NCBI GenBank assembly: GCA_003864495.1
Contig: ML133411.1
Coordinates: 1,294,846-1,358,845 of the forward strand
Length of the DNA stretch: 64,000 nucleotides
Reading direction: 5' to 3'
Origin: Nemopilema nomurai
Lineage: Eukaryota; Cnidaria; Scyphozoa; Rhizostomeae; Rhizostomatidae
A program made the translations under genes and the position numbers. The notes under the pieces were generated by a model, which was not told where the DNA came from, searched no databases, and was given only the letters and a program-made list of their open reading frames with translations. Each line of letters starts with the position of its first letter. The stretch's first letter is position 1. Below are positions 10,700 through 21,789 of this stretch, one piece after another.

Positions 10700-11483
10700 A
10701 TGGGTATGATAGAACAACGGGAAGACAAGAGGGCTAATGACGCTACTGTTTCAGGTAATCAGGTGAGATCAAATGATTCTCCATGCGTATTGAAAATCCT
10801 TGGAGTAGGATGGAATACAGAGAGTGATAAGATTATTTTTGATTTGACACAGGTAAAGAATTACGCTCTCGCATTACCAATTACCAGAAGCTCTCTTTTA
10901 AAACTTACTGCTAAGATATTTGATCCTCTAGGTGCACTCAATCCGTTTACCATTAAATTAAAATGCCTTTTTCAGGAAACAACAGTTCAAAGGGTACCAT
11001 TGGATCAAGAGTTACAAGGAGAATTTCAAGTGCGGCATTTAGAGCTCGTATCACAACTAAATTCGTTATCATCAGTGTCTTTCCCCAGGTATTATTTTCG
11101 ACAGGGTAAAGAAGTGGTCAACGTTCAATTACATGGCTCTTCTGATGCCAGTGAACTGGCATATGCATCGCTTATTTTCATTCGAGTTGAATATTAAGAG
11201 GGTGAAATAGAATCTAAATTTATATCGTCTAAGTCTCATGTTGCTCCACTTAAACAACACAGTATTCCGCGATTAAGAACTAGTGGGAACAACTTTGCTA
11301 GCGAAACATATGAACATAGTTGTTTCTGTCATTAATATCCCTTTTTATAAAGCAAAGATCGAGATCCATCATTGGGTAGATTCATTAACCACGCTATGTT
11401 GGATCAGAAATGTGAAACCCTGGAAACAGTTTGTCCAAAACAGGGTAGATGATATTCTGAAGCTTACAGATCGAAACCATTAG
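10700..11483 (+). pseudogene. BEL/Pao RNase H region
   Basis: LGVGWNTESD, KIFDPLGALNP and the RNase H-like SSDASELAYAS match the Pao-retrotransposon peptidase/RNase H linker (Pfam PF05380). A second piece, WVDSLTTLCWIRN, with WKQFVQNRVDDI after it, follows from 11283. Stops near 11198 and 11480 and a short gap separate the two. Confidence 0.75.
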
Positions 11484-11696
11484 AAATTCTGTCCGGGTAG
11501 TTTGAATTCGCTGACATCCCTTCTAGGGTATCCGGGGGAGCAGTTTACCAGGCAATCAGGTCTGCTGGCATGGACCTAATTTTTTATCTGAGCCCTGTTT
11601 AGCTTGGCCTCGTTCAATTAAAACTGAGGGTCAAAATAATGAAGATGCAGCCAAGGAAATTGTCAAGAGCCCCCTAAATGTAACTTTGCACTTACT

Positions 11697-12368
11697 TTGG
11701 GCGTTTGTCACGAAATAAAGCTTGCAGCTCTCATTGATATCAATAGATTTAGCTCAATAGACAGAGTTTTAAGGGTTTTTAGTTGGGTTCGAAGATTTAT
11801 CGAGAATTGCAAAAAGGAAACAATGATCATCAATCTGAACTTGAGGCTACTGAAAAATTGGAATCAGAAAAAGTACTTATTCGTGTGCTACAAACAGAAA
11901 ATTTTGCAAGGGAAATTTCTTATTTATCCAACATTAGCAAAATAAGGACAGAAATCCACCTTTACTTGTCTCACAGTTTAATCTATTCATTGACAGGGAT
12001 GGTCTTCTCAGAACTAGAACATGCATTAATAATGCCTCAGTGTCTATTGAAAGCCGAGAACCTATACTATTGCCATCCAAGTCGTTGTTCTCAGAACTTA
12101 TCACGATCACTCATCAAAAGATATCACGATCTTGTCTTCCATAACGGGACTCGTGATACTCTTAACGCAGTTCGTCAAAAATATTGGATTCTAAAGGGCT
12201 GTGAAACAGTTAAGAAACTTGTACGTAGATGTGTAACATGTAAGACAATCGAAGGGGTATTCTTTAAGACCGCTCCAGCTCATACACTTCCAAAAATTCG
12301 CGTAGACAATGGGCCTCCATTCATAAATACAGGGGTAGACTTTCTTGGACCATTATATATTACAGATC
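11697..12368 (+). pseudogene. BEL/Pao integrase, N-terminal half
   Basis: The zinc-binding region (YHDLVFHNGTRDTLNAVRQKYWI, with RRCVTC) and the beginning of the catalytic core (VDFLGPLYI) are clear. Coding similarity then stops abruptly at the left border of the family X insertion; the rest of the core resumes at 18818. Confidence 0.8.
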
Positions 12369-12375
12369 TACATAT
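12369..12375. repeat. Candidate target duplication TACATAT (left)
   Basis: TACATAT adjoins the left end of the family X copy and recurs at 18818-18824. With one mismatch it can be extended to 8 bp (C/T-TACATAT). This is an inference from the two borders. Confidence 0.5.
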
Positions 12376-13006
12376 ACTAAAATGCCTATTATTCATGAGG
12401 CGGCACCTCTTTGATGTCCCGTCGGAACCTTTGATCTCGGAGTCCTACTCAATTCAACAAAATAAACTCCAAAACGGCTGCACCCATCTTCAAAATTCTG
12501 CTTCCCAAGTCTTCCCAGATGGATTTTGTTTTGCAAGGCGTTTTTTCCCCTTGCCAGGCTCATCGATTTTTGACCGAAAAGTCCGTTTTGACTCCGGGTC
12601 GACCCCTTCCAGACTGCCTTCTCTGCGCTCTCCTGCCCCCACGGCAAACCCCATCCTCAAAGTTTTTATACCCCTCGCTTCGGCGAGCATTCATCTTCGA
12701 TCGTGGGTGGTTTTTTTTCCAAAATTTTCCTTATTTTTGGTGGACATTGCCACTTTTCTGAGCGCTGCTCGCCGGTCGTCCGCCTTCTCCGAGCTCTGGC
12801 TCCCGAACGGTTCGTGCCACGTTCCCCGTTTCCTAGCGGTAAGGTTCGCACGGAGTGCCTTTTTTTAGATGTGTAGTTTTTTTCCCAAAATTCGCAAGCG
12901 TTTTCTCGAAATTCGCCGTGTTTTTGCTTCGATTCGAGATTTCCAGGCCAAGGGGAGAAAATTTTCTTGCCCTCGATCGGCCGAAATTGCCCCGTTCACG
13001 TGCCTA

Positions 13007-13272
13007 CAATGCCTGCCAAAATTGTTGGCACATTTGCGACAATTCTTTGACTCGCGTTCACTCATCCCCCTCCCCCCTTCGAACAATGTTGTGTTGCTGC
13101 TAAACGCTTTACACCAAACTTTTTCCCCAGATTGACTGAATGCTTTACTTTGTTACCAGCATTGTTTTAGGGGGGAGGAGGGGGATTAACAGCTTGTGAC
13201 GTGTCAAAGAAATGAAAAATACAAAAACCAGAGAAAATACTGAGGTGTTCCAAGGACTTTTGGCAGGCATTG
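13007..13272 (+). repeat. Terminal direct repeat, left unit
   Basis: This 266-bp unit begins CAATGCCTGCC and ends GGCAGGCATTG, so it is itself bounded by inverted repeats. It is nearly identical to 16042-16315. Its inner neighbour TCTGAAATTTTT is the inverse of the sequence preceding the right unit. Confidence 0.85.
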
Positions 13273-14170
13273 TCTGAAATTTTTATTCAAAACTGTTAAT
13301 AATGACACCAAAACCATTATCAAACCATAGGTTTTCGATGGCGCTGATCTCATTTTTCACGTTATTTTTCAAAATTCATGCCAGTTTTAAGCTATGGGGT
13401 GTTCTTGATTGTTAAAGGAGTAAATACAATGACCCCCCTGAGATAAAGATACAATTCCCCATCATCCATCAAAGAAACAAATCAGGAGCAAAAAATGATC
13501 TTTTTGGGTTGACACACGTTGTGGTTTGTATACTTGGGTTTTTTGAGAAAAACACATCGTTCTAAGGAGACCGAACAACTGCAGTGAAATGGGGATTTTC
13601 TGTTATTTTGCTGGAAAGAGTGGATTTTCTTTGGAGACGTAATTAACTCAACTGCAGAAATTTTACTAGCAGAAAAACTGTAAAATTGGCATGGAAAAGT
13701 GAACTTGTTTTTCCCATGGAACGACACGCTGCCGCTTTTGAGGGTGTTGTTGTTTGCTTTGCTCCCCCTAAAACCTCTTAACAGCTTGGATATTTAGCTT
13801 TGCATCAACACTTCTGTCCTCGCTATCAAAAAAGCACCAAACTCCTTCATCTTTTGCTCCATACCGGATGATAGGGAGACAGAAGCAATGGTGGTTCGCT
13901 GCCGAGATTTAAAGTTCGGGTATCAGTCTGCAGAGCGCGTGCAGAAACTGGTTTCCTTCCTGCGGGCATTGTTTTTGCCAAAATTGCTTTGGAGCGACAG
14001 TGACATTGACTGTCATTATAATATCGGATGCTTGTGTTTTTGTTTGGTCTACGATACTAGATAGCTATTGTCTTCAATAATGGCAATTCGCTATACAAAG
14101 ACCCCCTAGGCAGTGGCAATGTCTCGAGCACATTCTTGTGCTGCGATGCATCCCCGAATGGTCGTCCAAA

Positions 14171-14573
14171 TGGTAAACCGTATGGTAAACCGCTGGCACT
14201 TTTTCCCCATTTATTCATCAGCACGTGAACTATTTGTTCCCATCTTTTTATAGAAGTGGTGCTTTTACGAAAACCTACCCAGACATGAAGGTTTCTTTAG
14301 AATATCTTCGCTTTGAGGAAAGAAATTTACGGAACTGTATGGTAAACCGTTGAAAATGAGAAAGCTTCTGAAGACATCAAATTTGAATTGCAAAAAGGGT
14401 AAACCGTGGACCATTTCTCGATTTTCTCGTTTCGCACTTATCAAAGCTACATCAAAGTTGACAATTACCTTCATAAAAGCATTGCACCACTCCTTACCGA
14501 AAAAAAATTAATTTTCTCAAGTAAACAACAAAGTTATAAGCATTTTACAAATGGTAAACCGTGGGGTAAACCG
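14171..14573 (+). repeat. Cluster of GGTAAACCG motifs
   Basis: GGTAAACCG occurs six times, at 14172, 14184, 14341, 14398, 14553 and 14565, two pairs being 12 bp apart. It lies between the left unit and the transposase remnant. Spacing suggests protein-binding sites or the remains of a diverged tandem repeat. Confidence 0.6.
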
Positions 14574-14916
14574 TGGAGAACAGACACTTTTCAACTCGCG
14601 CCGTTGCTTGCTAGCAAACAAGCGGCTTTTTAGATGAAGATAAGCGCTACAAATAACGAATAGCAAACTTAAATCAAATTGCGAAAGTTTTTTGATGAAA
14701 ATAAATATTGTGTGCATGAGAAATTAAAGAATAAGTAGGAAAAATGAAACGTTTCTATGGTCACATGGCTGTCGGTGCGGAGGAGCAGCACCATGGAACG
14801 ATTCTATTCATCTACTTTTTTGGTTAGCGTTGCAATGCAAGAGCCATCAGTTAGTTTTAAGCATTATAAAGTTCATCTATACTTTGTTCTGTGTCCTTCG
14901 TTACGTACTACCATTT

Positions 14917-15481
14917 TCAGCGCTCGTGCATAGGTTTTATAGTTGAATCAATGGCAGAAGTACTGAAATTGGCAAGTGTCCTCAGTACCCTCTTCCTGAA
15001 GTCGTTGAAGTCCTCCTTCTCTATCCTTTCCCTAAGCGCTTCTTTAGTCATCTGTCGTTTTACGTTGTGAAATAAATTCTCTATTGGATTCAAATCTGGT
15101 GATCTCGGGGGTATTTTTACGACTTCTGCACCAATTATCATCTCACATTATCCATTACAAAGAGCAGTTTGTCCCTCTTTTTGAAATGAGCGCATTCTAA
15201 TAATACATGCTTTAAAGTATTTCTGCAAACTTTGCAAACCACCTTCCATTCATCTTTTCGTATTCTTCGGCAATTACTACCCTTGAGGAAAATCCAACGC
15301 CCACCATGACATGCAACCTCCACCCCTCAGGTAGGCTTTTGCTTCCTTTCTTCGTATATCCCAGTCCCTCATTTGATTTTCTCCAGATTCTTCCACATGG
15401 CGTCAATGCATCATCTCTGTGAGGATTCTGTTTGTGTAAACATTGAATTGCATCCAGATAAATGAGAACTTCGTCGCTCAA
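14917..15481 (-). pseudogene. Tc1/IS630-like transposase remnant
   Basis: Read on the minus strand, fragments carry GWRLHVMVGVGFS, VVIAEEYEKMNGRWFAKFAE, LLFVMDN and then IPPRSPDLNPIENLFHNVKR near 15060-15115. These are the central Asp region and the terminal PRSPDLNPIEN-Glu motif of the DDE_3 (IS630/Tc1) transposase family. The block between MDN and the PRSPDLNP motif is shortened, with a stop and frame change at about 15138, and the N-terminal DNA-binding half is absent. It cannot encode an active enzyme. Confidence 0.8.
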
Positions 15482-16041
15482 AAACTCTTCATAATATGCC
15501 CAAAGCGTCTTTGCTTTCTATCTGCAGGCGATAAAGCTCCTTTACGACTCAGTCGCAAACACTTGTATTCTGCTTGATTCAGTACCCTAACCGTGGCATT
15601 TATACTTTTTTGGATTAGAGACACGTGTTATCTAATTAAAATTCTATTCTATATTTAGACATATTCTGCAACAACCATTGAAAAGCGACTGATACACCTT
15701 TGGTACTAAGTGTGAAGTAGTTGCAATCATGACAAAGAGAAAGGTGTGTCTTTGAAATGAACCATTTGCATATCAAAGTTATTTTAATTGGACTATTTCT
15801 TTCTATTCTTATTAGTCAACAATTTTCCTTTAAATATGAATTAAAAGCCCCATGAGCAAGAAGTACTATTTATTGCATTGAAAGGTTGTCAAGACAAGCA
15901 CTATTAGCCCCAACTGAAACCCTGCATGGGTCTCGAAAAAAAAAACTTTTTTTGCCAGAAATGAAATCAGCGCCATCGAAAACCCCATGTCAAATAGCCT
16001 TTATTTTCCCAAAATCCCCAGTTTTCGAAAAAAATTTCAGA

Positions 16042-16315
16042 CAATGCCTGCCAAAATTGTTGGCACATTTGCGACAATTCTTTGACTCGCGTTCACTCAT
16101 CCCCTCCCCCCTTCGAACAATGTTGTGTTGCTGCTAAACGAAGCGTCGATTTTACACCAAACTTTTTCCCCAGATTGACTGAATGCTTTACTTTGTTACC
16201 AACATTGTTTTAGGAGGGAGGAGGGGGATTAACAGCTTGTGGCGTGTCAAAGAAATGAAAAATACAAAAACCAGAGAAAATACTGAGGTGTTCCAAGGAC
16301 TTTTGGCAGGCATTG
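16042..16315 (+). repeat. Terminal direct repeat, right unit
   Basis: Same orientation and sequence as 13007-13272 apart from a few substitutions and an 8-9-bp insertion near 16141 (GAAGCGTCG). It ends at the TA border. Confidence 0.85.
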
Positions 16316-18817
16316 TAGCTCTGCCACCCACCATTGTTTGGGGACAAAAGAGAGTCTTCTTCCACCAATCGAAATGCAAGTTGCCGACGTGAGTGACGCG
16401 TCGCAGCAGAGCAACAAGGCGTAGAAGTTAAAAACAACAGCATGCTCGGGACAGGGCAGGGGTCATTTCGTTCTGGCTGCCGGTGGAGTTTGGACGGAGC
16501 TCATTATTACCGGAGCTGCCTTTCATTGCTTTTTTGGGAATTTCGCCGTGGAAAGCTGCCTTACAGTAAGTACTTTTCGTTATTCCTTTCGATCTGATGA
16601 TATATTCCTGGTGTTAAACTAAATTTCTGTGTGTTTTTCACTATTTTACCATTGCACCCCACGCTGGGGTAGCTTCCATTCGTTTCCAAAAATTTGTTAC
16701 CCACGATCTCGCTTGCTTTCGAGAATGTTTTCTTGCTACTCATTTGATTGCTTTCTAAAATGATGCTACATGAGATTTGATTTTGTTGGATTTTTCTTTT
16801 TTTAGAGAGAAATCGAGCCGAAACTCACGGTAGCAGCAGCAAAGTTCGTGAGAAACTGCAGGCACGCCCCCGTCTTGGCCCTCTCGCTGTCTTCAAAATG
16901 CTGAAAACTTTGTGCCTCCAATTCGAATCAAAGTAAGTTTGTTTTGTTGCTTTACGAACGCCATTTTTCAGCTTTGTGCTAAATTTCCTCAGCTGGCCAA
17001 TTGACCTGTTGACCTTCTTCCACCATGCCTCGGGAGCGTTTTTCACTCTAAATTGCTCTTTATAGCTTTAGCAATAACAAATATATTTTATTATGCAGTT
17101 TCAAATCAGTAACTGCTGCTTTTTGTGGCCCTTTTCGATTGCGTTTTTGGCAGACCTCGCCTCTAACGAGTTTTCCTTGCTTGCAGGGTCATGGCATGGC
17201 GTCAAATATTATCCACTGTTGCCGTGTTGGGACGAAGAAAAGAAGAGCAAGAACTCCGTTTTTAATAGACGAGAGACTACCGTACGAACTTTAAAAGCCC
17301 TACGTTTTTTATGCTGTATGTATTTAACTTTCTTGGTGGATGACGATGCGTGGTTTTCGATTTGACGGTTCCTCATTCTCGCATTGTTTCTTTAGTGTTG
17401 GTAGCGTTATTGAGATTACTGAAACTGTAGAACTAAGTTGGTGCCTATTGCGGGCAATGGTCAGTTTAGGGCTGCAACAAAACCAATTACAAAGCAAAAA
17501 CGTCGCAGAGCTTTCGAGAAAGCCTGAGATAAGATAAAAATAACTACGGGGCAATTTTTATGTTTGTGTTTCCCAAGTAACTAGGATCGGCAGTGATTTT
17601 CCACTATATACTTTGCAAGAACTAATGGGCAAGCTTTGCACTGTCAAATTTAACGGATTTAAAAGTTTCGCCAGTCGTGCATTGTTCAAATAGAGACGGA
17701 GCCGATTCAGGGGCAACATAGGAATCAATTTAGACGACGAAAAGGTTTTTATACTAGGATTTTTAGCTTGCTTCACTGAGGGTTGATAAGCTAAAAGATA
17801 GATATTTTTTGTGGTCAACAGTTCCGAGGTGGAGAATTAACAGGGTAACCCTGGAACGATGTTAAGCTTGAACCGCCCTCAATTTCCAAAACTATGAGAA
17901 AGACAGCAGCCGTGTAATCTACCCCCAATATTTTCCAAAACGACGAATAAAACGACCAATGAAGCAAGTTTTTTGTGTCAGTTTTTGCGGACTTGGCAAG
18001 TAGGAAAGTGTCATGTTGTGTTGTTTCTTTCATGCGGCGGTCGCTTGGCCCCATGACTCGCTGGGAAAAGGTTCCTTGAGGGGTATTAACATTAACGAGT
18101 TGTCAACTTGATTGATTGCCGCCTCTGGACACCATCAAACTGTAATGGGACGTGCACTCGATCTTGCTTTTTGCCAAGTATCCCAACTCCGCCTTGAATG
18201 CCAGCATTTCGACTCGAAATTTCAACTTGGTTTTGAAACAATTTACTGCTTTTGACTCAAAGTTAAAAAAACATACAGCGATGAAGCTTATCAGTAAGAC
18301 ACTCGAAATAATTTATAGTTGAAATGATACTGGGCAAAGTAAGCGCCCCTTCCTAGCATGCCCACCCAAATATTAACTGAAAAGGATATTTAAATGAAAT
18401 GGATGACTCTGCATGGTTGAAATTTAAACTCACGATAGACCATGTAACTCAAATAGAATATATACAAGTAAAATTTTGAAAACAACTTTCACCATGGATA
18501 ACCAATATTTGGTAAAACTGAAGACTAACCCCCTAAACCCCGCTACGCGGGCTAAACTCCCTCTGTGGGAAAAGAGTTGCCCCTTAAAACTATCCCAAAA
18601 CAAATAAGGCAGATTAGCCTCGGCAAGACAAGAGCCTCGCATCGAGAGCAAATTGACGTAATGCACAGCTACGCAAAAATCGAAACACGGAAGGAGCGGA
18701 CACTTGAAACGAAAGTTGTCACCGAAAAAATGACTCGCCATCCTTCGCGCGCATCACTCGCACTCATGTGACAATCGCTAGGACGGGGGAGCCTCATCCC
18801 TTCATCTTTTGCGAACT

Positions 18818-18824
18818 TACATAT
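18818..18824. repeat. Candidate target duplication TACATAT (right)
   Basis: Second copy of the heptamer at 12369-12375. The BEL/Pao integrase coding sequence resumes directly here. Confidence 0.5.
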
Positions 18825-19784
18825 GTCATTTTACATGTATGTCGACCCGCACCATACATTTAGAACTGGTTAAAGATTTAACTGTTCCTTACTTTCTATG
18901 TGCATTTAGACGTTTTGCAGGTCGTAGAGGATTGCCGAGGAATATATTTTCCGATAATGCAGAGACTTTTAAATCTGCAGCAAAGGAGATATAAAATCTA
19001 TAAAATCATCAAAAGAGGTTAAGTCTTTTCTATCAAAACAGGGAACGTCGTGGTATTTCAACATCCCACTAGCAGCTTGGCAAGGAGGTACATGGGAACG
19101 TATGGTGCGATCAGTAAAGCGTTGTTTGAAGAAGGTTATTGGTAGTTCTACTTTACATTTTGAAGAATTGTTAACACTTATTGTCGAAGTAGAAAGTGAT
19201 TAATGCTCGTCCAATTACTTACATTTTCGATGATTTAGGAGGTGTGTCTTACTCTTTAACCCCAGCAAAGTCAATTTGTGAATATATGGTAAGTCGTCTG
19301 CCTAATGACAAAGAGTTTGAAGTGATAAGTACTTATGAGTCTTTAACCAGACGAGCCAGACATCACCGTAGACTATTACAGCATTTTGCTAAACGATGGA
19401 AACAGGAGTATAGGTATTAGGTATTGAGTCAGTCTAGTCAGGCTAAGAAACCAGATGTATCCGTTGGTGACATAGTCACAGTTAAGAACGAACAGTCTAA
19501 ACGTCAGTTTTGGAAGTTAGCTAGAGTAGAAGAGCTGATTGTGGGCAAAGATGGCAATATTCGTTCCGCTCAGCTAAGCATGTAAATTTTTTTTGCGCCC
19601 ATTGCAACATTTAGTGCCTTTAGAAATACCTGTTAGCAAGGAATGCACTATTAGTGCTGCTGATTCAGATAATTCTGATGCACGTAACATTGTAGACGTT
19701 AACGATACTCTTCCTGTAGCTAGAAGTAAACGTAATGCAGCAATCGTTGGGGAATTGAAAAGAAGAGTGAATAAACTTTTTTAG
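18818..19784 (+). pseudogene. BEL/Pao integrase, C-terminal part
   Basis: YICHFTCMSTRTIHLELV continues the integrase core, with LPRNIFSDNAETF (Asp) and AAWQGGTWERMVRSVK (Glu) giving the remaining DDE landmarks. LTRRARHHRRLLQHFAKRW and the basic tail to 19784 complete it. Stops near 18994, 19190 and 19420 and one gap show decay like that of the upstream half, so both halves belong to one old copy. Confidence 0.82.
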
Positions 19785-19854
19785 CAAGCATTATCACTAT
19801 GTCATGTTTTGGTTTGATTTCACATTGTAAATCAACCAGGGGAGTATGTTGGAT

Positions 19855-20100
19855 GGGCTAGACCCAGACTGCTTCCTATGCGAGATTTTTCCATTCGAGC
19901 ATTCTTATGTTAATTAGCTTGGGTTGTGAGTTCGGAGTGACTCGTGTAAAGGAAAGTTTTTCGCTATGTTTTGGTTAAGAAAGGTCATAAACTTAAATCT
20001 TGTCGTCTCTCTATATCTTGCATTCTCCATATTCCAACAATTTCGACAAAACATTCCTCCTCAAGTTGTTTATCAGGATGAGGATACATTACTCATTTAA
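19855..20100 (+). repeat. Probable 3' LTR of the BEL/Pao element
   Basis: The purine-rich CCAGGGGAGTA precedes TGTTGGATGGGC, the usual TG start after a polypurine tract. No partner LTR was found at the 5' side, so the right limit is a guess. Confidence 0.45.
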
Positions 20101-20339
20101 ATATGTTAATAGACAGCTTCTTGCAACAAGAAGGAAAAACAAACAATTCATAAAGATTGTCCATCTGTAATTAAGTGACATTATATTGTGTGGGAGGACG
20201 GATACTGTGGGAAAGGGATGGAAATAATGGAATAGTGGTCAAAAGGGGGAAGTATATTATATATAAATATCATGGGAGTCATATTGTTTTTGATGATGTA
20301 AACTGGAGTTCAATTCTGACCAAGCAATATTTACAATAT

Positions 20340-20740
20340 GATTGCCTCATGCCTTAGGTCAGCCTTCTGCATCTAGTGCAAAGATGGCTCCGTGGGGAGA
20401 GTCGCCAGGCATAGGAATTACGAGGTGTGGTTACATCGAGAGGAAGGACCAGGACACTGCTCGAGAAGCAAAGCTTCTCATTGTCCTAAAAACTACCTTC
20501 GGATGCTAGGTAGCAACCAATAAAAAATAAAAATTACAAATCTAAATTGTTTCTTCAAGTTCATTCCTACTTAAGCAATTACTACTACAAAGCTAAGGAA
20601 ATTTTTGGTAGCAGGTTAGATCAATGAATCTAACGTGGAGACATGAGGCACATCCTCCATCTGCTAGCCTTGGGGTTGTGTTTTTGGCAAGCACCAACTA
20701 CCTCTCAGCCATCCTGTCAGGATTACGGTGAAGAAAATCA
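20340..20740 (+). repeat. LINE 5'-UTR-like fragment
   Basis: 20650-20735 (CTAGCCTTGGGGT…GGCAAG…GTCAGGATTACGGTGAAG) is a diverged match to 25335-25410 in front of the LINE nested in the DIRS element. No downstream LINE coding sequence follows, so this is a truncated copy. Confidence 0.5.
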
Positions 20741-20999
20741 GGCATCCTTTCATTTATTCGTTCTATATATATTCCAGTAAACAATCATCAGATAACTTTA
20801 TGTTGAAAAAAGTGTTCCGGTTTGTAGCTGATAGAGAGAATATATGTGACGTTTTTATTGTATTTGAAACAAACATTTCCAATTCCTTTTTTACCGACAC
20901 TGTTAATATCAGAAATATTCTGAATAAATTCCTGGAAAATCCCATGACCACAATGCATTTTGTATTTTTGCTTCAATGCACTAAGTATTTAGCTTAGTT
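20741..20999. other. AT-rich stretch without recognisable genes
   Basis: Short frames exist on both strands but none has family motifs; it separates the LINE fragment from the EADTR remnant. Confidence 0.4.
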
Positions 21000-21540
21000 G
21001 GTGGAAGACTTTCCATTGAAGGTACTTTCCTTTAAAATGGATCCTGTCTAAGCACGTTTACATCCGAAATGGCAGTTGTTCTTGAGAAGAGAATGCAACT
21101 GACTTTTCCAGTAACCTGAATACTTCAGATCCAGGTTCCATCGAATCAAATGGCTTGTTTGCAACAAAAAGAAATGCCTCAGTAACAGGAGCAAAAGTTC
21201 ACACGCTAGCTTTTTACCCTTGCCATAGAACTATGATGTTGTATCGCACACAGAAATTGAGTAGAAAAAGGGCAAAGCTTTTTTGGCCTCTATAGTGTGT
21301 GGCAGAGTGCGTTTAAGTTGCAATGTTTTATGTTCTTTCCCATGCCAAAGGTCACGAGTATTTCCATAAATGGATGTGTGTCGATGAGTTTGGAAAATAC
21401 ACCAATCAAAATTATAATAACATCTGTATCTACAGTTCGAATGAGACATTTATTACAATTGCTTTCAAATGCGTGCTTAAGATGAAAACAAATAGGCATG
21501 TCTGCTTCTTGGGATCACAGTTTGGCATCATTTGAATGAG
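21000..21540 (-). pseudogene. Fragment of the 'EADTR…RTVDTDV' family gene
   Basis: On the minus strand the frames give EAD-x-x-I-x-x-HLKHAFE, LIRTVDTDVIIILIGVF, ILVTFGMGKN, a degenerate GCDTTS motif and YGKGKK. This is the order seen in a large uncharacterised protein family that is multicopy in corals, anemones and fish. The conserved Asp-rich motifs resemble PIN/FEN-like nucleases, but that assignment is mine. At least two frameshifts (near 21290 and 21240) break the frame, and both ends are missing. Confidence 0.6.
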
Positions 21541-21789
21541 ATTTACAGTTTGATAAGATGAAGCTAAAAGAGAAAAGATCTTTAAAATTGAATTTTGGTC
21601 CAAAATTATATCTAAGTAGCCTTGTTTAGAAAAATATCTCATAATATTATAATATTGATTGCTCATAACTTCGTTAATTGATACCTCTTGTCATGACAAC
21701 TTTCTTCTCTGCATATTGTTTTGCCGAGACCGTCGTTGACAGTAAATCAAAAAGTTCTCTATTCTTTGGGTCTTTTAAGCTTTGTTTTC

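Larger units (their letters stand above)
13007..16315. mobile_element. Tc1/IS630-like composite transposon inside family X
   Basis: The 3,309-bp block is flanked by TA on both sides (13005-13006 and 16316-16317). Its outer ends are inverted copies of CAATGCCTGCCAAAA. Direct repeats of about 270 bp form both ends, and a degenerate Tc1/IS630-type transposase lies between them. Copy A at about 1100-1130 preserves the unoccupied site (GCAGAGCGAGACATGTG against GCAGAGC-TA-GGCACGTG here), which confirms the insertion. Confidence 0.8.
12376..18817 (-). repeat. Family X repeat, copy B (full length, reversed)
   Basis: A 6.4-kb block inserted into the BEL/Pao integrase. Its left end (ACTAAAAT… TTCATGAGGCGGC) matches copy A's terminus inverted. 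Its right end (AGCCTCATCCC…TTTTGCGAAC) matches the starts of copies C and E inverted. Removing the 3.3-kb Tc1-like insert leaves about 3.1 kb, the apparent unit length. ATGAGGC occurs near both termini but no longer inverted repeat is visible. No protein-coding content beyond the Tc1-like insert was recognised. Confidence 0.75.
9150..20100 (+). mobile_element. BEL/Pao LTR retrotransposon, decayed and split
   Basis: Protease, reverse transcriptase, RNase H and integrase segments occur in the BEL/Pao order on the plus strand, with many frameshifts and stops. The gag end and 5' LTR are missing. The integrase is interrupted between 12368 and 18825 by a family X copy. A purine-rich tract (CCAGGGGAGTA) before TGTTGG at about 19855 marks the likely start of a 3' LTR. 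Confidence 0.8.

Noticed and set aside
13007..16315. LTR retrotransposon, since the direct repeats start with TG and end with CA just inside the edges.
   Set aside because: The coding content is a Tc1/IS630 transposase, the target is TA, and the inverted ends are too long for LTRs.
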